Part shown: positions 50,170-58,122 of the stretch, one piece after another
Layout of the letters: the number at the start of each line of letters is the position of its first letter
Position numbering within the stretch: the first letter of the stretch is position 1
Source: MWDV01 sp964634255
GTDB lineage: Bacteria; Verrucomicrobiota; Verrucomicrobiia; Limisphaerales; MWDV01
Assembly (NCBI GenBank): GCA_964634255.1
Contig: CAZWJC010000007.1
Location: forward strand, 4,639 to 68,638
Length of the DNA stretch: 64,000 nt
Reading direction: 5' to 3'
Notes under the pieces: generated by a model
Database searches by the model: none
Told to the model about the DNA's origin: nothing
The model's input: the letters and a program-made list of their open reading frames with translations, nothing else
Made by a program: the position numbers and the translations under genes

Positions 50170-50286
50170 GCTAGCACGTCGTGCGACTGGAACAAGGCTG
50201 GAGCGGCGATTGGCACTTCAAAGCCGAAGCGCACATGCCCTGTCGCTTTCACCCGTCAACGAAGGCAAATCCCCCCGTCGCTGTGA

Positions 50287-51420
50287 TCAAACCAGCCCGC
50301 CCAGTTTTCCTCGCTTCGACCAAAGCTCGGTCGGCTTGAAGATGCCGACGGGCGTGATGATACCCGTCACCAGCTCGGCAGGCGTCACGTCGAAGCCCGG
50401 GTTGCGGGCGCCGCTGGTGGGATTCGCCACGCGCACGTAGGCGCGTTTCCCGGCTTTCGGCTGTTGGCTTTCGGCTTTCGGATTCGCAATGACGCCCCAA
50501 GCCCCCAGCACCTCGCTCTCGTGGCGATCTTCAATCGGGATGTCCATGCCGGACCGCATCTGCCAGTCAATCGTCGAAAGCGGCAGCGCCGCGTAGAACG
50601 GAATGCCGTGGCGCTTGGCGAGCACCGCCTTCGTGTAGGTGCCAATCTTGTTCGCCACTTCGCCGGTGCGGCCCAGCGTGCGGTCGCTGCCCACAATAAC
50701 CAGGTCTATCTCGCCGCGTTGCATGAGATGCCCCGCCGCATTGTCGGCGATAACCTGATGGGAAATGCCCTGTTGGGCCAACTCCCAAGCTGTGAGCGAC
50801 GCGCCTTGGGAACGGGGGCGGGTTTCGTCGCAGAAGACGTGGAACTTCCGCCCCGCTGCTTGGGCGGCATACATCGGCGCGGTGGCTGTGCCGATGTCCA
50901 CGCACGCAAGCCAGCCCGCGTTGCAGTGCGTCAATACCCGCATGCCCGGTTTGATGAGCCTCGCACCGTGTTCACCAATGGCGCGGCATTCCTCGACACT
51001 GCGATTCGCGAACTCCTCCGCCGCGGCCAGAGCGAGCGCCAGTTGTTCCTCGACGCCTTCGCCCACAACCATGGCTGCCCGCACCTGATTCAGGGCATTG
51101 ACCGGATCCACCGCCGTGGGACGCGCGGCCTTCAACGTTGCGTAAACTGCGTCCACATGCAGAGAAAACTTGCCGAGATTGCGCCCCCGAAAAGCCCGCG
51201 CCCCTTGGGCCAGACCGTAGGCGGCGGTCGCGGCAATGGCCGGCGCGCCGCGCACAATCATGTCGCGGATGGCCGCCGCGGTTTCTCGGTAATCACGGGT
51301 GGCGACGATTTCGAATGCGTGCGGCAGCAGACGTTGCTCGATCAGTTGCACGGCATTGGCCGCACGATCGAAGGTCACGGTGCGATACTGCTGCGCTCGA
51401 CCACCAACGGTCACTTTCAT
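50287..51420 (-). CDS. mtnA: 5-methylthioribose-1-phosphate isomerase
   Basis: 377 residues from the ATG 51418-51420 (MKVTVGGRAQQYRTV). Motifs: RDMIVRGAPAIAATAAYGLAQ, LTHCNAGWLACVDIGTA (catalytic C), DETRPRSQGASLTAWEL, NAAGHLMQRGEIDLVIVGSDR and KIGTYTKAVLAKRHGIPFYAALP with the DR pair, all characteristic. Converts MTR-1-P to MTRu-1-P in methionine salvage. The DNA 50451-50481 adds a repeat-derived in-frame stretch (NPKAESQQPKAGKR) just before the conserved RVANP. The other salvage genes are not in the window. Confidence 0.96.
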   Translation of the reverse strand: MKVTVGGRAQQYRTVTFDRAANAVQLIEQRLLPHAFEIVATRDYRETAAAIRDMIVRGAPAIAATAAYGLAQGARAFRGRNLGKFSLHVDAVYATLKAARPTAVDPVNALNQVRAAMVVGEGVEEQLALALAAAEEFANRSVEECRAIGEHGARLIKPGMRVLTHCNAGWLACVDIGTATAPMYAAQAAGRKFHVFCDETRPRSQGASLTAWELAQQGISHQVIADNAAGHLMQRGEIDLVIVGSDRTLGRTGEVANKIGTYTKAVLAKRHGIPFYAALPLSTIDWQMRSGMDIPIEDRHESEVLGAWGVIANPKAESQQPKAGKRAYVRVANPTSGARNPGFDVTPAELVTGIITPVGIFKPTELWSKRGKLGGLV

Positions 51421-51531
51421 GCAGTTAGGAAACCATGCTCTGACCCGAATGCACGTGAATTCGGCGGTCACCCCGGCTACCAAAGCACCCCTTTTCAGGG
51501 GCGCTGAATAACGCGACGGCCCAGCGCATCC

Positions 51532-53874
51532 TTATCGCTTTGAAGCCTGCAACTGCGGAAGCCAGCGGTTTAACAGGTCGCGGCAGTTGATCACCTTCTC
51601 GATTAAATCGACCGGCACATAAAAGTACTGGTTCGAGGCCTCGAAGCCAAACCGCGAGTCGGCGGATTGCAGCGCGTGCAGCCGCCGCGCCTGGACAACT
51701 TCGTCGTTGAGCACCCGTTCCAGTTCAACCAGTGGTAGCGCGGCCTCCGCAGCCGTCTTGGCCGCCACGGCCGCACGCCTCGCCATAACAAACCGGGCCT
51801 GATTCGCCGTACTGCGGAAGTGGATTCCCGCCGCTTCAGCCACGCGGCATTCCGCTTCAAACTCCTTCCGCTGGTTCGCCGAGACACCGTGGGCGGCAGC
51901 CGCCGCTCGCCGGAGTTCGTCCAGGGTGCGCGCGAATCCTGCAGCGACTTTCTCGAGCTGTTCAGCGAAGACTTCCGGCGGATAGATGCAACGCCACGAG
52001 TCCAGATCGTCGTACGGGAAACCCGTCATGCTGGCGCGGTAACCGGTCGGCTCCCCCCACAAGAGGTTGGCCGGCCCCAACTGCTGCGGCGCGGAATAGA
52101 CCACGCCACCATGGTACGGGAATTCGCTGAACGCCGCGCTGAAGCCACGCCACGCCTGGACCACCTCGCCGGCAAGCGTTTTTCCAAACCGCCGTTCAGC
52201 CACGCGCTGCATGGCCTGGTCTGCAGACCCGCCGGCCAGCGCCTCCGAAACCACTTCGAGATTCGGTGAGGGATAGCCCCCGAGCGTCCAGCCCAACATC
52301 AGGCCGCTGACGTCGGCGCCGCGCAGGTTCTCTGCGTGCCGGGCCACATTCGCCACGGCGGGGATGTACGGTACGGAGGACAGCTCCCACGTGTTGCCCG
52401 CCTGAATCTTGGCGATGGCCTTCAACCCGCGCTCGCGCGCGATTCGCCAGTGTTCGGTGGCGCGCGGCCCGGGACCAACCGCCGAAATCGAATACTCCCC
52501 GACTTCGCTCTTCACGCCGCCGCGCTCAATCGGCAGCCGCCACTCGCTCACACTCATCAGCGCAACGCCCGGCGGCAGTTGCCGGATCGCGTCGCCCGCC
52601 CAAGCGTCGTTCCAGCCCCAATCCCACGCGATGAGTTGCGCCCGCGTTCCGGCTTGCTGGATGCCGTCCTGGAACAATCGGTTGACTTCGGCAATCACGT
52701 CCGCCGGCGCGCGTTTGCCGCAGCGGGGACACTGCGCTCCTTGGCCGTGCGACCAGCAATTCGTCAGGTTTTCGGAGCCGCTGATGCTGAAGAAACCGCC
52801 CAAGTCCGGCACCGCCTTGCAGATCGTGGCGACGGACGAGCGGATGAATTCCTGAACGGCGGGCACGCTGGTGCAAAGCGCTGCGTGATCACCTTCCACA
52901 ACGCCTTTAAGCTCCGGGTGGCTTGCGAAGAACGCGAGCGGCAGCGAACGCGGTTCGTTCAGGTACAGAAACACGCGAATTCCCTGTTTGCGCGCCCGAG
53001 CGACGAGCCGGCGGAGACTCTTCAGCCGCGTCTCATACTGCGTGCTGCGGTCCCGATCCCACGGGCAAGGCGCTAGCTTGTGCAGCACCGCCTGCAGCCA
53101 GACGCCATTGACACCCGCTTGGGCGAGCTGCGCGAGGTAACCTTCCGGGTAGGAATCGGCCTCCGGCTCCAACAGGGGATCGCCATAAAGTGCGAAATAG
53201 GAGTAACAGAAGCGCAAGCCGTCGGTTGCACGAGGCTTCACGCGTACCGCCGGCTTCTGTGAAAGCCGCGCTACGAAACCAAAGAGCGGATCCTCCGCAT
53301 GAGTCGCGCGCTCACCGAATTCCTCCCGCACGATTTGGGCGATGTCGCGTTCCCGCTGGAGTGTCGCCTCCTCGGGCGGCTGATAGCGGATCCGCTCGCA
53401 CCGGGGCTTGAGGCTGCCGAGCTTGATGAACAGGAAATCGTCTTCGCGCAAGGCGAAGGCCAGTTGTTCCGCCGTCCAACCGAGCAGGTCCAGCAGTTGT
53501 TCGTACGGCAGCAGGTGCCAGTTCCGCCGGATGACCGAGAGTCGCGAGCGGGCCAGCTGATCCCGCGTGATGCGCGGCGGATCGCCCAGCCCCATCGCGC
53601 GCCCCAGGCGCAGGATATCCACCGGTTGCGCCCCGACTACCCGGGCCATCCGTTCGACAGAAACAAGCGGCCAGTTGCGCCAGACAAACGCGTGCAGGCG
53701 ATCTGGAAAATGCGGCAACGAAACCGGCTTGGGCGCCGCCCCCATGGGCAGGTCCGCAACCGTGACCCTTGGTTGGGCAGGCTTCCCCCCACCAACAGCC
53801 GGCAGGTCGCTCAGCATCCACCCGCCCGCCGAGAGGGAGGCGGCCTTTACGAAGCTACGTCTGGTCCAGTTCAT
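51532..53874 (-). CDS. Large Tat-exported protein, TIM-barrel-like, function unknown
   Basis: 780 residues from the ATG 53872-53874. A twin-arginine signal MNWTRRSFVKAASLSAGGW opens it. Residues 60-200 are a helical region (LVSVERMARVVGAQPVDILRL, LRLGRAMGLGDPPRITRDQ). From about 230 a barrel-like domain follows (LAQAGVNGVWLQAVLHKL, ARKQGIRVFLYLNEPRSL, DLGGFFSISGSENLTN) with a CPRCGKRAP cysteine pair, then a helical C-terminus. The E in LNEPRS and SGSENL could be catalytic acids, suggesting a hexosaminidase- or glucuronidase-like hydrolase, but I do not recognise a family. It is probably periplasmic and folded before export. Confidence 0.6.
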   Translation of the reverse strand: MNWTRRSFVKAASLSAGGWMLSDLPAVGGGKPAQPRVTVADLPMGAAPKPVSLPHFPDRLHAFVWRNWPLVSVERMARVVGAQPVDILRLGRAMGLGDPPRITRDQLARSRLSVIRRNWHLLPYEQLLDLLGWTAEQLAFALREDDFLFIKLGSLKPRCERIRYQPPEEATLQRERDIAQIVREEFGERATHAEDPLFGFVARLSQKPAVRVKPRATDGLRFCYSYFALYGDPLLEPEADSYPEGYLAQLAQAGVNGVWLQAVLHKLAPCPWDRDRSTQYETRLKSLRRLVARARKQGIRVFLYLNEPRSLPLAFFASHPELKGVVEGDHAALCTSVPAVQEFIRSSVATICKAVPDLGGFFSISGSENLTNCWSHGQGAQCPRCGKRAPADVIAEVNRLFQDGIQQAGTRAQLIAWDWGWNDAWAGDAIRQLPPGVALMSVSEWRLPIERGGVKSEVGEYSISAVGPGPRATEHWRIARERGLKAIAKIQAGNTWELSSVPYIPAVANVARHAENLRGADVSGLMLGWTLGGYPSPNLEVVSEALAGGSADQAMQRVAERRFGKTLAGEVVQAWRGFSAAFSEFPYHGGVVYSAPQQLGPANLLWGEPTGYRASMTGFPYDDLDSWRCIYPPEVFAEQLEKVAAGFARTLDELRRAAAAAHGVSANQRKEFEAECRVAEAAGIHFRSTANQARFVMARRAAVAAKTAAEAALPLVELERVLNDEVVQARRLHALQSADSRFGFEASNQYFYVPVDLIEKVINCRDLLNRWLPQLQASKR

Positions 53875-53991
53875 GATTATTCCAACCACTGCGGGCGCCC
53901 TTCGCACGTCGCGGAAGCAACCCCGGATTCGCCGGCTCGACTTCGCGCTTGCCAACGGCGGTCCCGTCTTGCACCTTTCAGCCTGCCGGTT

Positions 53992-54067
53992 GCGCGGTTA
54001 GCTCAGTTGGTAGAGCACTACCTCGACACGGTAGGGGTCACAGGTTCGAGTCCTGTACCGCGCACCA
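53992..54067 (+). tRNA. tRNA-Val (GAC)
   Basis: All arms fold: acceptor GCGCGGT / ACCGCGC, D stem GCTC / GAGC, anticodon stem CTACC / GGTAG with loop TCGACAC, T stem ACAGG / CCTGT with loop TTCGAGT, and an encoded CCA. The anticodon at 34-36 is GAC. Position 33 reads C rather than the near-universal U. It stands alone between two minus-strand genes. Confidence 0.95.
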
Positions 54068-54071
54068 TCCC

Positions 54072-55958
54072 CTATTCCTCGGCCTTGATCAATGCCACTT
54101 GGCCATCGAAATCCGTAACCAACACACGCTTTGCGCTGAGCGGCACGACCGTGTTCATCACTCCGGTGCCGAGTTTGTGTTGCCAAAGGATGCTGCCGGT
54201 TTGAGCGTCGAGTGCCAGCAGGACACCGTTCTTCGTCCCGTAAAAGACCACGCCGTCTTTCTCCACCAGCATTCCGGAGTTGATGTCGTAGCCAAACTTG
54301 GCATTCGTACTCCAGACCTTCTCGGGTTGACTCGGTTCGGTGGCCAGGGCGTGGATGAAGTCATTCATCGCCCGGACGTAGATGCGTTTCCCGTCCTCCG
54401 ACAGGCCGATGGATTCGCGACCACCGAAATCACCCGTACGCCAGACCTGCCCCCCGGTTTGCGCGTCAATCGCTGTGATCTTACGGTCGGGGGCAACAAT
54501 GAACACCTTGCCCTGCGCAGCTACCGGCCAGCAGGCGGCGGGCGAGAGGAGCGCTCCGGGCCGGTCGCCTTTCCATTTCCAGGCCAGCGCGCCGGTCTTC
54601 GCATCCAACGCGTAGAGCCAGCCGCCCCACGCGCCGAAGATGACTTTGCCATCATGGACCAAGGGGCGCGTTTCGACGAATCCCTGGACCTCGTTGAATT
54701 CCCAAACCGGCTTTCCATCCGCCAAACTCAAGGCTCGAAACTGGCCTTCGCTAGAGCCGATGTAAACCAAACCATCGGCGATCCGCGGACACGCAACAAT
54801 CGGGCGGGCGGTTTTGAATCGCCAGAGCCGCTTGCCGTTCGCTGCCTTGAGGGCGTAAACGCAGCCATCTGCCGACGCGAACACCACGCGGTCATCCGCG
54901 ACGTCCGGCGTCGAATACACGGCGTTCCGCGCTTTGAACTTCCAGCGCACTTCCCCGGATTCCAAGGTGTAGGCGCGTACCACGCCCGAGGCGTCGCCCA
55001 CGATGGCGAGGTCCTGCCACACGGCTGGCGTCGAGGCGATCGTGAAGCCGGTGACTTGCCGCCAGCGGGGCTTCACATTGGCGAACTGCTGGTTCATCGC
55101 GAAATCCGGTCGGGGATAGTTGTTCGTGCTGCCGACATAGTCACGCCGCCCCAGCTGGACAGAATGCCATTCGGTCTGACCGCGTTTGCCGTGCAGGTGC
55201 TCGGCAAAGGTCATGTGCCCATCGCGGATTTCCACGAGGGTAAAGCCACCCGCCGGTTTGCCGGCGCGCAGGTTGGAGCGGCCCATCACGCCGGGGACAC
55301 CTTCAAAATCCATCTTGCGATTGCTGTGGCCATGCCCGACCAACACGGCCTGTGTGTTGACGCGCTTGAGTCGGTCCAGCACCTCGAACCAATTGGCGAT
55401 GCCGTCATCGAGCGGATAATGCGTGACGAAGATGATGGGGCGGTTGTGAACCTTGGCGAGTTGCTCGTCCAACCAACGGATGTCTTGCGGGGCAAAGTGT
55501 CCGTCGCCCATCTTCATCAGCGGCCCCTCGTGCATGCCGATAAACCGGTACCCGCCGTGGTCAAAAACGAAGCGGTCGCTGCCAAAGATATGCGGGAAGT
55601 CTGTCGCGCCCGATTCGGACCACTTCGTATCGTGGTTGCCCGGGATGATCCGAAGCGGGACTTTCAGATCGCGGAGGATGTCTTTGGTCAAGGTCAGTTG
55701 AAGGCGCGAGCCGTATTCTGTGATGTCGCCGGAGATGACCACAAACTTCACGTCCGGCAACGCGTTGATGTCCCGCACCGCCGCACGCAAGTCGTCCGCT
55801 GCCGTCTCCGAGCCGACGTGCGTGTCGCTGAGCCAGGCAAAGCGGAAGCCGTCGCCCGCCCGCAGTGGGAGCGTGAGCAGGCAAACGAGAAGCGGGAGAA
55901 AGGCTGCGAAAGAAGCGCAGCGACGCACGCTGGCGAGCAGAAACCGGTTTGTGTTCAT
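54072..55958 (-). CDS. Exported metallophosphoesterase fused to PQQ-type beta propeller
   Basis: 628 residues from the ATG 55956-55958. Signal peptide MNTNRFLLASVRRCASFAAF with LLVCLLTLPLRA. The phosphoesterase domain (30-300) shows SDTHVG, SGDITE, PGNHD, THYP and GHGHSN, all five metal motifs. The second half is a propeller of PQQ-like repeats (GVVRAYTLESGEVRWKFKA, GCVYALKAANGKRLWRFKT, GWLYALDAKTGALAWKWKG). It probably hydrolyses a phosphoester or phosphonate in the periplasm, with the propeller as binding scaffold. The tRNA gene is four bases downstream on the other strand. Confidence 0.93.
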   Translation of the reverse strand: MNTNRFLLASVRRCASFAAFLPLLVCLLTLPLRAGDGFRFAWLSDTHVGSETAADDLRAAVRDINALPDVKFVVISGDITEYGSRLQLTLTKDILRDLKVPLRIIPGNHDTKWSESGATDFPHIFGSDRFVFDHGGYRFIGMHEGPLMKMGDGHFAPQDIRWLDEQLAKVHNRPIIFVTHYPLDDGIANWFEVLDRLKRVNTQAVLVGHGHSNRKMDFEGVPGVMGRSNLRAGKPAGGFTLVEIRDGHMTFAEHLHGKRGQTEWHSVQLGRRDYVGSTNNYPRPDFAMNQQFANVKPRWRQVTGFTIASTPAVWQDLAIVGDASGVVRAYTLESGEVRWKFKARNAVYSTPDVADDRVVFASADGCVYALKAANGKRLWRFKTARPIVACPRIADGLVYIGSSEGQFRALSLADGKPVWEFNEVQGFVETRPLVHDGKVIFGAWGGWLYALDAKTGALAWKWKGDRPGALLSPAACWPVAAQGKVFIVAPDRKITAIDAQTGGQVWRTGDFGGRESIGLSEDGKRIYVRAMNDFIHALATEPSQPEKVWSTNAKFGYDINSGMLVEKDGVVFYGTKNGVLLALDAQTGSILWQHKLGTGVMNTVVPLSAKRVLVTDFDGQVALIKAEE

Positions 55959-56071
55959 CGGCACTAAGGTCTGGTCCGCGCGCAAGTCAGGCGCGCGGTC
56001 GCATTGTCCCGGGGAGACCCGGACGTTTCAAGCGGGATAACGATTCATCCCCGCGGAAACGCGCACCGCGC

Positions 56072-57049
56072 TCAACCCAGCTTGCGCAGGAAGGCTATTT
56101 CCTTTTGCAGGATTGAAGCGCGCTCCGCCTCGGGGAAGCGCCCCAGCGATTCGTTCTCCACGCAGAGGTCGCCGGCGTAGCCTGCTTTGCGCAAGATCGC
56201 GGCGATGCGCTGAAAGTCCAAGTCGCCCTCGTAAACGGGGCAATTGTATTTGGCGTATTCCCAGCCCATCTCACGCTTCGTATTCCGCTTGTCCTCCGGG
56301 TAATGAATGCTCTTGCAGTGGGTGTGGACCACATGCGGCGCGAACCGCTCGTAGATTCGATACACCTGATCCAGCGGGTGCCCCCACCAATACAGATTCG
56401 CCGTATCCAACGTCACGCCCAATCGGTCCGAGCCCACGCCTTTGAGAATTTGCTCCATCAGGTCGGGATCGTTGGTGGCCTTGCCGTGGTTTTCGATGCC
56501 GAAACGAACCTTGGTGCTTTTCGTGGCGTCGCAAAGCTGCCTGCACGCCTTGGTCGCAAAAGCCGCGAACTCCTCCAGCTTGAGCGCCCGGGGCACGACA
56601 TCAATGCGGATCACCGGCACGCCGAGTTGTTCCGCAACCTTCGCGAGCCCCTGGGTCATCTCGATTTCTTGATCAAGGCGCTCCTCAAACCGGTTGTGCA
56701 TGCAAAACGCGCTGATGCGGCGACCATTCGCCTCCAAGTCCGCCTTCAGCTTGGCGACGCCTTCCGCGGTGGCGACGGCGTATTGCTTCCCCGGGGCGAC
56801 GAGGCTGGACAGGACCAACTCGTCGTTGACGTCAGCCTCGAAGCAATCGGCTTCGAGTTGTTTTAGCGCTGCCCAACTGTCGGCCTTGTTCACGAATTGC
56901 AGATGCACGTCACGGCAGCCCACGGGCCAGCGTTCCGATTTGGGAGCGGCAAGAGCCCGATCGGCCAGACGAAGCGCTCCTGAAGCTGCGGCCACGGTCA
57001 CTGTGGTTTGGAGAAAACGACGGCGATTGATCCCTACTGAGTTACCCAT
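56072..57049 (-). CDS. Tat-exported xylose isomerase-like TIM barrel protein
   Basis: 325 residues from the ATG 57047-57049; a GTG at 57070 overlapping the previous stop (GTGA) is the alternative and would give translational coupling. Twin-arginine signal NRRRFLQTTVTVAAASG. The barrel has FGIENHGKATNDPDLM, GVTLDTANLYWWG and VVHTHCKSIHYP, where E, D and H are typical metal ligands of sugar epimerase/isomerase proteins (AP endonuclease 2 family). CVENESLGRFPE supplies the last Glu. A periplasmic sugar isomerase/epimerase of unknown sugar, coupled with the aldo/keto reductase gene. Confidence 0.9.
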   Translation of the reverse strand: MGNSVGINRRRFLQTTVTVAAASGALRLADRALAAPKSERWPVGCRDVHLQFVNKADSWAALKQLEADCFEADVNDELVLSSLVAPGKQYAVATAEGVAKLKADLEANGRRISAFCMHNRFEERLDQEIEMTQGLAKVAEQLGVPVIRIDVVPRALKLEEFAAFATKACRQLCDATKSTKVRFGIENHGKATNDPDLMEQILKGVGSDRLGVTLDTANLYWWGHPLDQVYRIYERFAPHVVHTHCKSIHYPEDKRNTKREMGWEYAKYNCPVYEGDLDFQRIAAILRKAGYAGDLCVENESLGRFPEAERASILQKEIAFLRKLG

Positions 57050-57066
57050 AAGTGACATTCCCAAAA

Positions 57067-57969
57067 TCACACCTTGGTTACCGGCACCTTCCGCACACGG
57101 CTGGCGATGTCATCCACCTCCGTCATGCTCTCGCACCCGACATTCAGCACGTCCACGCAACCGAGGCCGAGCACATACTTGACGGACGCGTTCTTTTTCT
57201 CGTCGTCATTCCGGAACTTGCCTTCGCCCATGATCTTCATCCCCACCACGCCCTTGCCCGCCGCGTGCATCTTCTCCAAGACCGGCACGACGACTTCCGG
57301 AGCGCCGTCCATGCTCTGACCATAGGGGTTGATGCGCGTGTGAACCGAATCCACCCACGGTTCATCGGCAGCCACCTTTAACGCCTCAAGCGAGTGGCAC
57401 GAAACGCCGTGCGCGCGGATCGAGCCCTTCTCCTTGAGCTTGGCCAGGGTGTCCATTTGCTTGCGCAACTCCTCGTTCCACTTGCCGGAGGTGACGCAGT
57501 GCAACAGAACGAGGTCAATGTAGTCCGTGCCCAATTCGCGGAGAAAGCGTTCCACCACTACATCAGCGTCCGGTCGCTCCTTTTCCGGAATGCCGCCATC
57601 GTGGAACCAGATCTTCGTCACCACCTGAAAACGGTCACGTTGGATGCCTTTCAGGGCTGGGATGACATACGGGTGAGTGCCGTAGAGGTCCGCCAAGTCG
57701 AACATCCGGGTCCCCCGGTCAAATGACTCGCGGATCAGCGTCTCGAACTTTTCCTTACCCATGCGGGTGTGATTGGACTGGCGCTGGCCGCCGCGCATGC
57801 CCGTGCCCAGGCAGAAGCGCGAAGTCTTGATCTTCGTCCGGCCCAGTGTTACCGGCCCGTAGGGATCGAAGGTCTGCGGTTTGGATTCCGCCGCCCGCAA
57901 GAGTGGAGTGCTGACGACAAGAGCGCCCGCCGCGAGGGCGGACCGACGGAGGAATTCACGACGTTTCAT
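57067..57969 (-). CDS. Tat-exported aldo/keto reductase
   Basis: 300 residues from the ATG 57967-57969; twin-arginine signal MKRREFLRRSALAAGALVVS. The AKR core: TRMFDLADLYGTHPYV (D and Y of the tetrad), VVTKIWFH (K), YIDLVLLHCV (H region), HGVSCHSLEALK and a C-terminal stretch with NVGCESMTEVDD. It oxidises or reduces a carbonyl with NADPH, though NADPH supply outside the cytoplasm is unusual; exported AKRs of this kind are common in PVC bacteria. Next gene downstream is the isomerase-like protein, so the pair may handle an oxidised sugar. Confidence 0.92.
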   Translation of the reverse strand: MKRREFLRRSALAAGALVVSTPLLRAAESKPQTFDPYGPVTLGRTKIKTSRFCLGTGMRGGQRQSNHTRMGKEKFETLIRESFDRGTRMFDLADLYGTHPYVIPALKGIQRDRFQVVTKIWFHDGGIPEKERPDADVVVERFLRELGTDYIDLVLLHCVTSGKWNEELRKQMDTLAKLKEKGSIRAHGVSCHSLEALKVAADEPWVDSVHTRINPYGQSMDGAPEVVVPVLEKMHAAGKGVVGMKIMGEGKFRNDDEKKNASVKYVLGLGCVDVLNVGCESMTEVDDIASRVRKVPVTKV

Positions 57970-58122
57970 GAGGAGTGACTCGTTGGCGGCCTTTCGGATT
58001 TGGCTTAGCGTTTGACTCATAACCGGTTTCATGCGCGCGGCCAACGAGTGCCACAGTTATGCCGGAAATGCAACTCCCGGGCCGAAGTCATCCGCATGAA
58101 ATACCTCATCCCTCACTGCGGC

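Noticed and set aside
53949..55967. 672-codon plus-strand open frame covering the tRNA and phosphoesterase gene
   Set aside because: It runs through a tRNA gene and is antisense to a motif-complete protein; no recognisable domain.
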